Position numbers and translations under genes: made by a program. The notes below the pieces were generated by a model. That model was not told where the DNA came from. It was given only the letters and a program-made list of their open reading frames with translations, and ran no database searches. Shown here piece by piece: positions 32,177-41,853 of a DNA stretch of 45,127 nucleotides. The DNA lies in assembly GCA_022836615.1 (NCBI GenBank), contig MU405414.1, forward strand, positions 1 to 45,127, given 5' to 3'. Position 1 is the stretch's first letter, and the number at the start of each line of letters is the position of its first letter. Source of the stretch: Annulohypoxylon bovei var. microspora. Lineage: Eukaryota; Ascomycota; Sordariomycetes; Xylariales; Hypoxylaceae.

Positions 32177-33265
32177 TCACTTGCTAGCGGCGCTAACCAG
32201 CTGGGATAAGCTAGCGAGCATGATCTTCGCCATTTCCTTGCTTATCTTGTCAACCTTATTAACCGTAGCTTGTGCAGCCCGTGGTCTTCCACCGCCAGCT
32301 TTCCCACTGCTAGCTTTCCCACTGCTAGCTTTCCCAGCGGTAGCTCTTCCAGCGGTAGCCTTTCCAGCGGTAGCTCTTCCATTGGTAGCCTTTCCAGCGG
32401 TAGCTCTTCCATTGGTAGCTCTTCCACTAGTAGATCTCCCATTGGTAACTCTTCCACTACTGGCTTCAGCCTCCGACTCATGATCACCCTCCGTATCTAG
32501 ACTAAGATCGCGAAGCATAACTCTTACTACACGGCTGTAATTGTCGATTTCCTGCAAACACGTGAGCATGATTTTAGCGGGAACAGAGAGCTGGAAGGAA
32601 TCTTACCTCGCGATTGTCGGCGATGCGTGCCACGACCAGGGACTTTGCCCAACGCACTACATCTTTGGGTCTGAAACAGCGACTATTAGCGGACGATCAA
32701 AAGCTAAAAGGTCGGGATAAACCACTCACAAAGCGTAGCAAGAGTGCCCTGATGCACACCTCCAGCATCGGGATCCATTTCCTACCGTATTGAAGCACTC
32801 ACCAGTCGAGCGACCGGCTAAAGCACTATTGGTACAGCCCAAGCAGGGCTCGTCGCGGCGCTCAGCACGAGCCGGACGATCGCGACGGGAGGAACCAAGA
32901 GAACTACCGTGGCCATCGCTCGGCCTGGCACCGCCAGTACGGCGTTGGGGAGTGACAGAATCCTCACTGGGGCTGTTAGACTGGTCCTCACTAGAACTGT
33001 CAGACTGATCGGCACCCGGCTCATATTCATCATCTTCGTCAACATATTCATCATCTTCGACTATATATAGACTGGGGCTTATGTCCGCATCGTCTCTTTG
33101 CTCATTAGCGGGGCGCCGGATAAGATCAAGATATCGTTCCACATGCTCTGGAAGAGCGGGAACGGCCGCGGAATCCCCCAGTCGAGCACGCTTTGTCTCG
33201 CGGGCGTAAGCGGCGTTCTGAGATTGGATACGCTTACGACTAGCTTTAGTCAACTTCGGAGACAT
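32177..33265 (-). CDS. Cys-rich DUF3716-like fungal protein with pentapeptide-repeat tail (324 aa, three exons)
   Basis: Proposed exons 33265-32730, 32670-32607 and 32551-32177; frame is kept at both junctions (donors GTGAGT and GTAAGA; acceptors TTTCAG and TTGCAG). The start is the ATG giving M-S-P-K-L-T-K. Residues 1-30 are basic (possible nuclear signal), about 70-105 very acidic (E-D-D-E-Y repeats), and about 140-180 holds C-x2-C...C...C-x2-C...C, then P-K-D-V-V-R-W-A-K-S-L, an arrangement like the fungal DUF3716 zinc-ribbon-like domain. The tail (about 233-287) consists of eleven pentapeptides of consensus A-[TS]-x-G-[KR], encoded by a 15-bp minisatellite. This basic Gly/Ala repeat suggests nucleic-acid contact (inference). 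A role in chromatin or as part of a repeat-derived gene family is possible. Confidence 0.7.
32294..32458. repeat. 15-bp minisatellite inside coding sequence, 11 copies
   Basis: Eleven tandem 15-bp units such as ggtagctcttccatt, with substitutions but no indels, so the reading frame is always kept. On the - strand each unit encodes one pentapeptide of the type A-T-x-G-K/R. Units alternate between two forms (K-type and R-type), suggesting expansion of a 30-bp double unit. Copy number is likely variable between strains. Confidence 0.9.
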
Positions 33266-33948
33266 CGTGTATATCAATTAACAGTAGCTAGAAAAATTAA
33301 TCTGTGATCTTTGTATTAGAATCGGGATAAAACGCGAATACCTAAGTACATATGGGTGATCAAGGAGTTTAAACACGGGCTGGGCGATAGGAGGCTCAGG
33401 TATACTTACAAGACGATTTAAAAGTTGATGTTATAAATAAATCTTATAAAATAAACTTTGGAAAGCTCGGGCTATGACAGTTATGAAATAATTTACGGTT
33501 GCGTTAGCGATGCCTTTATAAACTGCTCTTGTCTGAGTGATTGGAAATGTAAATAAGAGGTTTGGAACCTTGGTGTTAAGCCCAATGACTTAACGGGACT
33601 GCGGAGCTAGTTAAGATCCCACCCTAGTCTAGGTGAGCAATATGCGCTTAGTTAGAAAATATATTATACACATGGATGGATATGATACTTAAACTGATCA
33701 ATCTAAGGTTGTACCTAAGTGCTAAGGATGGTGATTTCAACAGTAGAAAATTCACCAGATGTACGGGACCGCAACGCTCATTGGTCCCTTTCATTTATAT
33801 TACCTACCTAGATACCTACTAAGGTATAAAAAGCGTTATCTTACGAGGAGTTGAGGACTTAAACGAGGGATGTTTTGTACCAACTTGTATCATGAAGGGA
33901 GCTTCCAAGGAGCAACGGGCTGGAAATATCCACGTTCAGCTGAACTAA
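33266..33948. other. Intergenic region without a gene
   Basis: 683 bp upstream of the minisatellite gene. AT-rich, with no supported coding frame. It holds that gene's promoter. Confidence 0.4.
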
Positions 33949-34402
33949 TCACGTGACACCTGAAATCCCCGTGACAAGACCCGGAGAGAACAATAGCAAC
34001 CTGGCTATTGAACTCTTGTAGGAGATATACATTGAAGATGTCTTACTCGGCGTGGTGCGAGTTCGTAGGAGAAAGCTCACCAGTGAGCTTCGTGATCGGG
34101 TCCAACACTGTAAATCTGCCTTCGTGGGAGCCGGACTGGCCATGGGAATCGCATATTACAGCCACCCAGCCTGTCAGCTCTAGGATATTCATATGATTTC
34201 CTAGCTGTAGCCAATGAAAAGGCGCAATATAAGTTTCTGAATGAATACCAAGTCCAACCCCCGTAACCTTTTCTGATAACTGACAAAAGTCACGTGGGGT
34301 GGACACAGGATTCATGTTGCCAGGCGATCTTGCCGAACGCCCATCATTATTCGGGAGATAAGAGATAAACCCGATAGATTTTGATTTATCAGTGACGTTC
34401 AT
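33949..34402 (-). CDS. Doubtful small hypothetical gene (about 110-119 aa)
   Basis: A 119-codon frame from the ATG at 34402 with no recognisable domain; the best protein-like stretch is P-F-H-W-L-Q-L-G-N-H-M-N-I-L-E-L-T-G-W. A possible GTGAGC donor at 34080 and an acceptor at 33960 would give a 110-aa product ending L-T-G-V-T. The opposite strand also has protein-like text over the same bases (for example L-P-S-W-E-P-D-W-P-W-E-S at 34110-34150, reminiscent of a HET-domain protein signature), so strand and reality are uncertain. It may be a fragment of an older gene on the + strand. Confidence 0.25.
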
Positions 34403-34789
34403 ATTGATGGGTATATGAATGGAGCGAGAAGCTGTTGAAAGCTGGCTGGTGAAATAGGGCCTTGCAAATTTGTATGGTGAACTTGAACGTTGATAATTGA
34501 AAGTTTGTATGTCGTATTCGTATGCTCTAGGGCCAAAAATGAAAGGGGGTTGGTTAAGTGAAGAAGGGTGACGTCATACCTTATGTGCGACCATGGCAGC
34601 ACTAGCTTGGGTTTACGTACCTAGGTACTCACCGCTTACCTCACTTTCTAACATGGAACTAATTGATCTTAAACCTTCAAGACTTAATATTTTTATCAAC
34701 TCCGCCAATCCAACTCCTAAGCAATACCTATTCTTAATTCTACCTATTGTCCACCCTACATAGGATAACGCGATTACATACTTGATAAC
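34403..34789. promoter_or_regulatory. Intergenic region and presumed promoter of the small Cys-rich gene
   Basis: 387 bp upstream of the ATG at 34790; contains one TACCTAGGTA palindrome (34618-34627). No TATA box clearly placed. Confidence 0.3.
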
Positions 34790-35099
34790 ATGTCACCATC
34801 GCAACCGCAGACATCTGAGAACCAAGCTGCGCGGCCCGCCGCTCCGGCAGCTCCTCAGTCCATCCAAAGCACACAACCCATAGCGCTTCAAGCCATGGGT
34901 ATGTCGATAACTCTCTTGCCTCCATTATTTAACCCATTCATGCTATCAGGTTATTAACTCTTTCACAGATCCGCAACGTCCTCAGCCTGATCAGTCCGAG
35001 TTTGGAAACATGCGCGGTGGAGACCGCAGCTCTTGTTGTCCAGGACGCTTCTGCTTCTGCATCCCGTGTCCGCTACCGTGCGACTTCTGCATCATCTAA
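34790..35099 (+). CDS. Small protein with Cys-rich C-terminal tail (79 aa, two exons)
   Basis: Exons 34790-34898 and 34969-35099, separated by a 70-bp intron (donor GTATGT, acceptor CACAG). Residues 1-58 are Gln/Pro/Ala/Ser-rich and look disordered. The last 21 residues have seven cysteines in the arrangement C-C-x4-C-x-C-x2-C-x3-C-x2-C, followed by a terminal I-I. This resembles the C-P-G-R-F-C-F-C-I-P-C-P-x-P-C-x-x-C-I-I tail of small uncharacterised fungal proteins that I recall, and is loosely similar to CYSTM-type membrane-associated tails (palmitoylation or membrane insertion is inference). It has no N-terminal signal peptide. Too short and split for a simple open-frame search. Converges on the PhiA-like gene. 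Confidence 0.8.
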
Positions 35100-35419
35100 G
35101 CCCATCATATAAACCGTACTTTTTTCTCCCGGTATCGTCGCCGTTGTCATGAATGGGTTGAACGAAGGCGTTGGTTGTGGTTTCTGTTGAATCCAGGAAT
35201 AGGCTATTAAAGCCGGGTGGCCAAGGAACATGTTTCTAGTCTAGCCGAATTGAACATCTTATCTTCGAGATACCCCTTTCAACATTTTCGAACATCACGT
35301 ATCTATCAAACCGGGAATTCTCATCACGGGGATATTATTTGAGCGAATAATCTCGACGGTTCTTACAGACAGTTAACCACGGTTCTCCACAACAGTGTTT
35401 CCTGCCGGGGATTCAACTA
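35100..35419. other. Convergent 3' region
   Basis: 320 bp between the small Cys-rich gene and the PhiA-like gene, presumably both 3' untranslated regions. No other feature seen. Confidence 0.4.
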
Positions 35420-36080
35420 TCACGAATATTCCCAAGCGTTGATTCCATCTGCCTGATATGTCCTTATTAAGGTTCCATAACATTCTTCTCTATCCTTCGT
35501 CTCAACGAACAATTGATATGTCTTCTCTCTAGGTTCCCCCTCCCCAACGGGGCATATCAACCAAAATCTGCCGGAGTTAAACAGGTTTATTGGTGCTCCA
35601 AACGATTCGCTTCGACTGCGGTAGAAGCCTGTAGTGGTAGATCCATCGGGTAACTCCCTGGAGTGCGGTATGGTGTAGGAAAGCGAGCCATCCTTGGCAA
35701 TATAAACTGATATCCAAGTTGCTTAGAGTCTCACACACATAAGGGGGTTTCGAATGAAGCTTACTTTGTTGACCTCCGGGGACTCCCACATTCATAGATA
35801 TGGTACCATTGCCTTCTACGAAAACGGTGTTGGTTCCTGGGTATGCGGAACAATCCAACCCTTCAATACCATCGGGGAAATCTGCAGTTGTGTTTTTGTT
35901 GACCCGGAATTTTCCGTTGTTAGCGTTTATCGCATCGCCCCAGAAGAAAACATCGGTTCCTTGAGCGATCTTCCAAACACCCGCTGTCCATGGGCCAGGG
36001 GGTGCCGGTCCAGATCGCGGTATCATCGGTATCCCAGCGACGATGAGCGGGCAGGCAAGTAAGGTTACAAAAGTCTTCAT
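35420..36080 (-). CDS. Secreted PhiA-like cell-wall protein (200 aa, two exons)
   Basis: Exons 36080-35765 and 35706-35420 with a 58-bp intron (GTAAGC...CAG). The N-terminus M-K-T-F-V-T-L-L-A-C-P-L-I-V-A-G is a signal peptide. The middle has V-P-G-G-Q-Q completed by splicing to I-Y-I-A-K-D-G-S-L-S-Y-T, then H-S-x-x-L-P-D-G-S-T-T-T-G-F-Y; this is the signature of the PhiA family of ascomycete cell-wall/secreted proteins (in Aspergillus needed for phialide development). The C-terminal part has W-L-I-C-P-V and a final A-W-E-Y-S. Two N-x-T sites (N-K-N-T-T and G-N-G-T) can be glycosylated. Cys residues are few (four or so in the mature part). The unspliced frame would end in an unrelated tail, so the intron model is strongly preferred. 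Confidence 0.82.
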
Positions 36081-36832
36081 GACTGATATTCAGGTCCGAA
36101 GGGGTCGGATTGTTCAGATATGCGGGTGAGTCAAGCTCTTCTACGCCAAATGTGTGAAAACATGTATACTTCATATTTAATTCGTGATATACGCTGCAAC
36201 GTGTGAGGTGGGTATTGTACACGGGCTGCCTCCATTCGGAGCCTCCGGGCTTACCGGTTAATATATTGATGGTTACTACCTAGGTACCTAGGAAAAACTA
36301 TTATTGGTTAATTCCAACTAATATTTACATCAGGGCACATACTAGGTCAAACAAGCCAAATTTGACTCTATTCTCAGTTTTGGACTAAATCAAAGTAGTA
36401 GGTAAAACATATCGACTAACTTGGCGATACTTTGTATTTCGGTTGATTAGTAATCACCAAAAATACAGGAATTACCCCGCCCCCGCTCCTTGATCGTCGA
36501 CCATGCCGTCGCCCCTGCAACCCACCTAACCTAATATACCTAAAGGCTGTTGGGGCCTGTTGGCCTGCTAAAGTTTACGGCAAGGGATATCCAGCTACCC
36601 GAGTCTTCATGTAGCTTATGCGGCTCTGCTGTTTCGTATACCAGGGGGGCAAGGTGGCACAGGGGTTGGGAAATCTGTGGTTGAGAAGATCTATGTACAT
36701 GCCTAGTTTAGAGTTATCTACCGGTAAGTGAACAAGCAACTGGAGATCTCAGGGACAAGATATATGTATATGTGCTGTTCTTTCCTTTCCTTTCCAGTCT
36801 TTCCTGAGCTAAGTTATCGGATACTTACTAGT
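36081..36832. other. Intergenic region
   Basis: 752 bp holding the promoter of the PhiA-like gene and the 3' flank of the drug transporter. It includes one TACCTAGGTA palindrome (36277-36286). No gene found. Confidence 0.4.
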
Positions 36833-38533
36833 TCAATTAGGATCGTTTTCAGATGTCAGTATGCCATCCATTGGTACAACCTCCTTCTTAGCATCGTCAC
36901 CTCCTTGTTTTTCACTGGTCGCAATCCCAAACTCAGTTTCCAGTTCTGTGCGCATAGGCACTTCTTTGACTACTAGTGCAACGAGGAAGCCCAGTAAGGA
37001 AAATCCAATGCCTACTTGCCAACAAAGTCGGAGGCTATCAACATAGATGCTCTTAACCTGCGTTTTAAGGAGCGGATCCGAGTCGAAGGAGGCTATGAAA
37101 TCCCCGGATGCCAAACCATAAGCTCCTCCGTTGGCTAATAGATCCCGCACATTCTCATCTGCGAGACGCCCTAGTAGCTCGTTAACTCGGGAGTTAAAAA
37201 TCGCTGCGGGTATAGCGACTCCCCAAATGGCGCCGAAGCTACGGATGAAGGCCCATGTTGCTGTCACCACGGCTTGATCTTCCTCCGCAAGTGGCGACTG
37301 TGCTGCCGGGAGGGTCGTGGTAGTCAAGACTCCGGCACCTGCTGCTCCGACGCATTGGACGCCGGCCCAATAAGCTCGACTGCTGTTTTCATCAAGCATC
37401 GAAAACAACCCGAAGGAAATGGCAAAAAGAGCCACCCCAATGAAGTGCCATGGTCGGTAGCGTCCAAACTTGGACAACCCTACTCCTGCGATGATAGCAA
37501 AGGGCATTGAGACCACGACAGTTGGTAATAAATTGACTCCAGAGGTAACAGGGTCAGCTTCCAGCACGGCCTGGAAGTATAGAGGAAGAAAATATACTAT
37601 CCAGTACGAGAGGACAGAATGTATAAACGTCAGACCATAGCTGCCAAGGGAAGTTCTGTTGGAAAATAGTCTGAGAGGCATCGTAGGTTCCGGAACTTTG
37701 GTCTGGACACCGAGAAACAAAATCAATCCTGCGAAACCAAGGATTAGAGGTACCAGTGTTCTCCACGATGACCATGGAAAGTTAACCCCGCCCCAAGTCA
37801 GTGCAAGCAGCACAGCGACAACAGAGGCTACGAGAAGCGCATTTCCGCCGAGATCGACGCGCTTCAAAGCATTGCGTGTAGCGTCCTTCTTATACCGCAC
37901 TCTAAGCACTAACGCCAGAGCTAACCAAGCCACGCCAGCAATGGGAAGATTAATATAGAACACCCAGCGCCACGAGACTCGTTCTGCGAGCAAACCACCG
38001 ATAAGAGGGCCAAGAGCAACAGCCACAGAAAAGGTTCCGAATATAATGCCAATGAATTTAGATCGCTCGCGCAGAGGTACTAGATCGCAGACGATCATGT
38101 CGATCATGACATTAATGCCACCACCTCCCATGCCTTGGATAGCGCGGCCGGCAATGAGAGCACCGAGGCTCGGCGCCGGACCTGAGACTGCTGAGCCTAC
38201 AGCGAAAAGGAAGACTATGACGAGAGTCAAGCTGCGGCGACCGAAGATGTTAGCAGTCTGGCCGTAGAGCGGCTGGAAAGCTGTGGACGTCAGGAGATAG
38301 GCATTGGCAATCCATATGTAGGAGTAATTAGAGCCGAGGTCGTTAATAATCGACGGCAAGGCTGTTGAAATAGCTGAGATATCTAAGGCTGATAGAATCG
38401 ACATGATGGAGAGAGAGGCGATTATGGCCTAGGAGAGTCTGTATTAGAAAGTTATCATCAAACTGGAGATTGTTTCGCCTACCCAAAAGCGTCTACCATA
38501 ACTAGAAGATTCTATTTTAGGGGGCGAATCCAT
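36833..38533 (-). CDS. MFS multidrug transporter, DHA2 (14-TM) family (548 aa, two exons)
   Basis: Exons 38533-38483 and 38428-36833 with a 54-bp intron. The first exon (17 codons, ending R-R-F-W) joins to A-I-I-A-S-L-S-I-M to complete the first helix; without it the protein would begin inside TM1. DHA2 marks: L-S-A-L-D-x-S-A-I-S-T-A-L-P-S-I, G-R-A-I-Q-G-M-G-G-G-G, motif C A-L-G-P-L-I-G-G-L-L-A-E, and W-R-W-V-F-Y-I-N-L-P. About fourteen hydrophobic helices can be counted. Members export drugs, toxins or secondary metabolites by proton antiport at the plasma membrane. No biosynthetic core enzyme (PKS, NRPS or terpene synthase) is nearby, so a general detoxification or nutrient role is as likely. 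Confidence 0.9.
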
Positions 38534-39870
38534 TATTACGGTTGCAGGCTAGTCGCTGAAACACGTTGTCGCAGTGATGAGAGTAGGTCGACTGGTGGAT
38601 TACAGACTCAAACGACGTTGATATGAATACCGGCGGGAGAGTGCCTGCCCTTTAAATACTACCCTCCAATAGACTAGAGCCCTTACCTCATGCATGCAGC
38701 CAATTAAAAAACTGTAGTCAAGCAACATCTGTTGTGAAGCTTAACTTGGGGAGTGGATGCAAGTTGTTAGAAACAGAGAAGAAGCCAACAGCGGTATTGA
38801 CATATTATATATGAGGGGCGTTAGTGTAACAGACGATGGCGTGCAACATCCTGCCACCGATAGTAGCAATGATATGCCATGCCATGCCTTTTGATCTGTC
38901 CAACACTGCATTGCCCTTGCGTCAGTTTTATGATCAGTGCAGAGCTAAGCCCTACAACCAACAGATTCCGAGACCATGGCTTACTTACCTAGGTACTTAT
39001 ATTTATATTCATTTAACGTACTATGCTTCGCCACAAGAGATTCTTATGATATAAATGGATCTACTAGTGTTCCCAAGGGTGTTATACTCTCACACTACTA
39101 CATTCTCTACTTGGTACCTAGTATTTACTTAGAAAGGAGCTTTCAACTTACCTAATTAAGGTCGAGGATGTCTGCCAGTTTTTAATAGATACAGCCCCTT
39201 AACCCTAGATCTAAACAGGAGAGTCTACTTACATCCGCTCATCATTGTAATGAAGGAAATATAAGAACGGACACACTCAAGAATATCTCGAACTAACAGA
39301 TTAACTCAAGTAGCATGGAGACCTGATCATACAATATTGGCTTCAGGCAGCATTGGCGAAGGGTTCCAACCCCTTAGTCGGCGAATAAATATATTCTATT
39401 ATCGACAGTGGAAGGTATGTTGAACTATCTATGGTTACCTACCTACTTGTAAAAGAAGGGAGGAGGTAAAGGCCATGGATACTTTGTAGATTCTTTTGTA
39501 TTATCGTGTAAACTAGAGGCTATGTGCGCATTCTTATTCAGTGAATTATTTCAGAAAGTTACTGTGACCAAATTCTTCATTATTGCCTTGGTTGTAAGAC
39601 AACTGAAAATACCTATTCATAGATGCATTTTTTTTCACAATCCGTCACAACCGACTCGACTTTTCGACACGTAGTAAAACTCATAAAATTTCTAGTCCGA
39701 GTCAATTAATACAATCTAATTCACGAGTACTTAGGTACTCAATACCATTCATTCTACTCTTTCGTACTCGGTTGGCCGATTCCAACAGTCAGATTTAACA
39801 CAGGTTGACCACTTGTCATTGTCAACCTTTCTCTACCCTCACTATTACCAGATCCATCAAAACATTCACC
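38534..39870. other. Divergent intergenic region, 1.3 kb
   Basis: Between the drug transporter and the coiled-coil gene, containing both promoters. A TACCTAGGTA palindrome is at 38986-38995 and a tattatatatga TATA-like element at about 38802-38813, 270 bp upstream of the transporter start. A short frame at 38836-39054 has no support. Confidence 0.4.
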
Positions 39871-40758
39871 ATGGGTCGTATTCGCAGATCCCTCAAACGC
39901 TTTATCGACTCAGAGGGTTTTGCTTTCATCCCGGGCCCCATGGTGGATGCTCGACACAGCGGAGTTCTCAAGGCTGCTCTATGCCGAGGTATACACCCTT
40001 ACGAACTCACTATTGAGCATGTTCGTAACAAGCTTGAAGAATTGTACCGCGTATGCAATGGCTATAGAGACATGATCAACAAGTCCGGCTGGGAAAAGTT
40101 TTGGTCCCATGTTAAACAACACGTTAGTTGGGCTATGGACGAGGTCGATGTGACCGAGAAGATTCTCGAAGAGTTTTCCCAGAAGGTCGCCGAAGCCAGA
40201 GAAAGAGAACGCGTGCTGAACACCAACCATCCTAAAAATCCAATAATGCACGACACGTCTCTTCTGAAGGTCATGGACCAGTGGCTAGATTATCTCCACG
40301 ACTGGCAACCCAAACGTGCCCCATACTCGGACCTATTTCTGCCGAAAATGACAGTCAAATCAGAAGAAGCAGACGAGGATTCTAAGGATCAACTCAAAGA
40401 TGGCCCCGACAACAACGTATCGAACCTGGGTTTCGGCAGCAATGATGGGATGGCCAAGGCACTCGATACAATCAAACGCGACTACGAGCACCAGGATAAC
40501 GAGTTCAAGGAAACCCTCGATAAGATGAAAAGCCTAATCGTCGAACGCGCAGAGAACTCGACGGTCCCGGCGTTTCATGAATGGGAAGAGAAGATCAATG
40601 CCGAGTATACGAGAGAGCTCGCTGAAGCTAGTAAGCGTCTCTGCCGAAAGAGAAAGGGAAGAGAATCTACTGTTGATGCCGATGGTGATGCTGAGGGTGA
40701 GAAGACCGATAAGCCCCGATCCTCGAAGCGCGTCAAGGCGAAGCCTAAGAATGAGTGA
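39871..40758 (+). CDS. Unrecognised charged, coiled-coil protein with basic tail (295 aa)
   Basis: Start chosen at the ATG in cacc-ATG-G (M-G-R-I-R-R-S-L-K-R-F), which has good initiation context; the frame is open further upstream. Intronless. No membrane segment. Residues 55-130 and 205-270 are strongly charged with heptad-like spacing (K-L-E-E-L-Y; F-S-Q-K-V-A-E-A-R-E-R-E; L-D-K-M-K-S-L-I-V-E), so coiled coils are likely. The C-terminus ends in basic clusters (C-R-K-R-K-G-R; S-S-K-R-V-K-A-K-P-K), a plausible nuclear signal. No family recognised; it might be a lineage-specific nuclear protein. Confidence 0.6.
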   Translation: MGRIRRSLKRFIDSEGFAFIPGPMVDARHSGVLKAALCRGIHPYELTIEHVRNKLEELYRVCNGYRDMINKSGWEKFWSHVKQHVSWAMDEVDVTEKILEEFSQKVAEARERERVLNTNHPKNPIMHDTSLLKVMDQWLDYLHDWQPKRAPYSDLFLPKMTVKSEEADEDSKDQLKDGPDNNVSNLGFGSNDGMAKALDTIKRDYEHQDNEFKETLDKMKSLIVERAENSTVPAFHEWEEKINAEYTRELAEASKRLCRKRKGRESTVDADGDAEGEKTDKPRSSKRVKAKPKNE

Positions 40759-40909
40759 AGAGGGCAAGGGGTTCGTCATGCAGGGTAACTCGTCATGGAA
40801 TGAATGAGAACTAGATAGGATTCTAGTTTTACGGTTACCAATTAAACGTCTATAACTCCATGAACTCGGTGCCTATGTGTTTATGGTCGTGATGTAAGAT
40901 CATTCCAAT

Positions 40910-41845
40910 CTATGTATTGAATCCTGCGGCAGCCTCAACTGCTGCTGCTAGATCAACGTGAATATTTGGGTAGTTCACTCCATGTGTAGCTACGAGTCTT
41001 TCCGCCTCCGGTGGTATTATTTCCGTGTCAGTATCTCCCCTCTCCACATCTCCACCGTTCGATCTGACTCTAGCTGGCATACTAGACTCACTCGACTGTG
41101 AGTTTTTATTCTGCCGTTGCCCATTTCTTTCAGCGAGTGTAAATACCGGATTCCAATACTTGCGGCCATCTAATTCGTCTATACAAGGGTAACCAAACCC
41201 TCCTGCCGCTAATGCCCGCCGTACCCACCGGGCTTCGACGTTCGCGAAATGCCACTCGATAGGACCTGGCTTCGCCCAGCGTTGAAGTTGTGCTCTGAGC
41301 TCGACTAAACCTTCAATAGCGCCTGTGTCCGTGATATCTACCGTGGAAAAGTCGAGAACGACGGCTTTGAGAGTTGGCTTGCAAGCTTCTATATTAGACT
41401 CGTCGGGTGATATTCGAGACTCGGAAAATATGGGCTCGTTCCAAGGGCGGTCCTAGGATATACGTTAGTATGCTTCTTCATCTAAACTGCTATAGTAAAC
41501 TTAAAACTTACACTAGGATGATCGTATTGAAGGGTTTCGGTACGACGAGTCTGCTTCGTTATGTATGTCAAAAGCCTGTAAATGTGCTGAGTTTGGTTAA
41601 TATAGTTGAACCCGTCCGGGAAACGATATATGAATATACCGGGACGTGGTGATTCGACATGGAGGCAGGGGTTGGACGCATCGCTTCGGTCAAGTGGAAC
41701 GAAGACATTCCTCGAGAGCATGTTCGCTTTCTGTTTCGATGTAGGTGGCGTGGTCAAGGAGATGCCAACAACAGAGGCTCTTTGGGTAGACCTTGAGTAT
41801 TGTTTAACCCGAATCTGACCTAGGAATCGACCCTGAGTTGTAGAA
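40910..41845 (-). pseudogene. Sulfate permease (SulP) C-terminal STAS fragment, cut off by a transposon
   Basis: Two exon-like pieces, 41845-41512 and 41452-40910, joined by a 59-bp intron with GTAAGT, TACTAAC and CTAG. The reading is the end of a fungal sulfate permease: G-R-F-L-G-Q-I-R-V, S-R-N-V-F-V-P-L-D-R-S-D-A-S-N-P, then the STAS domain starting R-P-G-I-F-I-Y-R-F-P-D-G-F-N-Y-I-N, D-R-P-W-N-E-P, L-K-A-V-V-L-D-F-S-T-V-D-I-T-D-T-G, I-E-W-H-F-A-N-V, W-V-R-R-A-L and a C-terminal Gln/Ser tail. The transport domain (about 10-12 helices) is missing. The frame is broken within a likely membrane-proximal segment by the hAT-like element, and beyond it only seven in-frame sense codons (I-S-A-I-L-L-L, 42697-42717) remain before TAA. 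Not a functional transporter in this form. Confidence 0.8.
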
Positions 41846-41853
41846 ATTCGCAC

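Noticed and set aside
32181..32500. Repetitive + strand frames over the 15-bp minisatellite
   Set aside because: Any frame of a 15-bp repeat without stops stays open; the - strand frame is supported by two introns and a Cys-rich domain.
39195..39210. Telomere-like ttaaccctag
   Set aside because: Single occurrence of a partial unit; no tandem TTAGGG array in the window.
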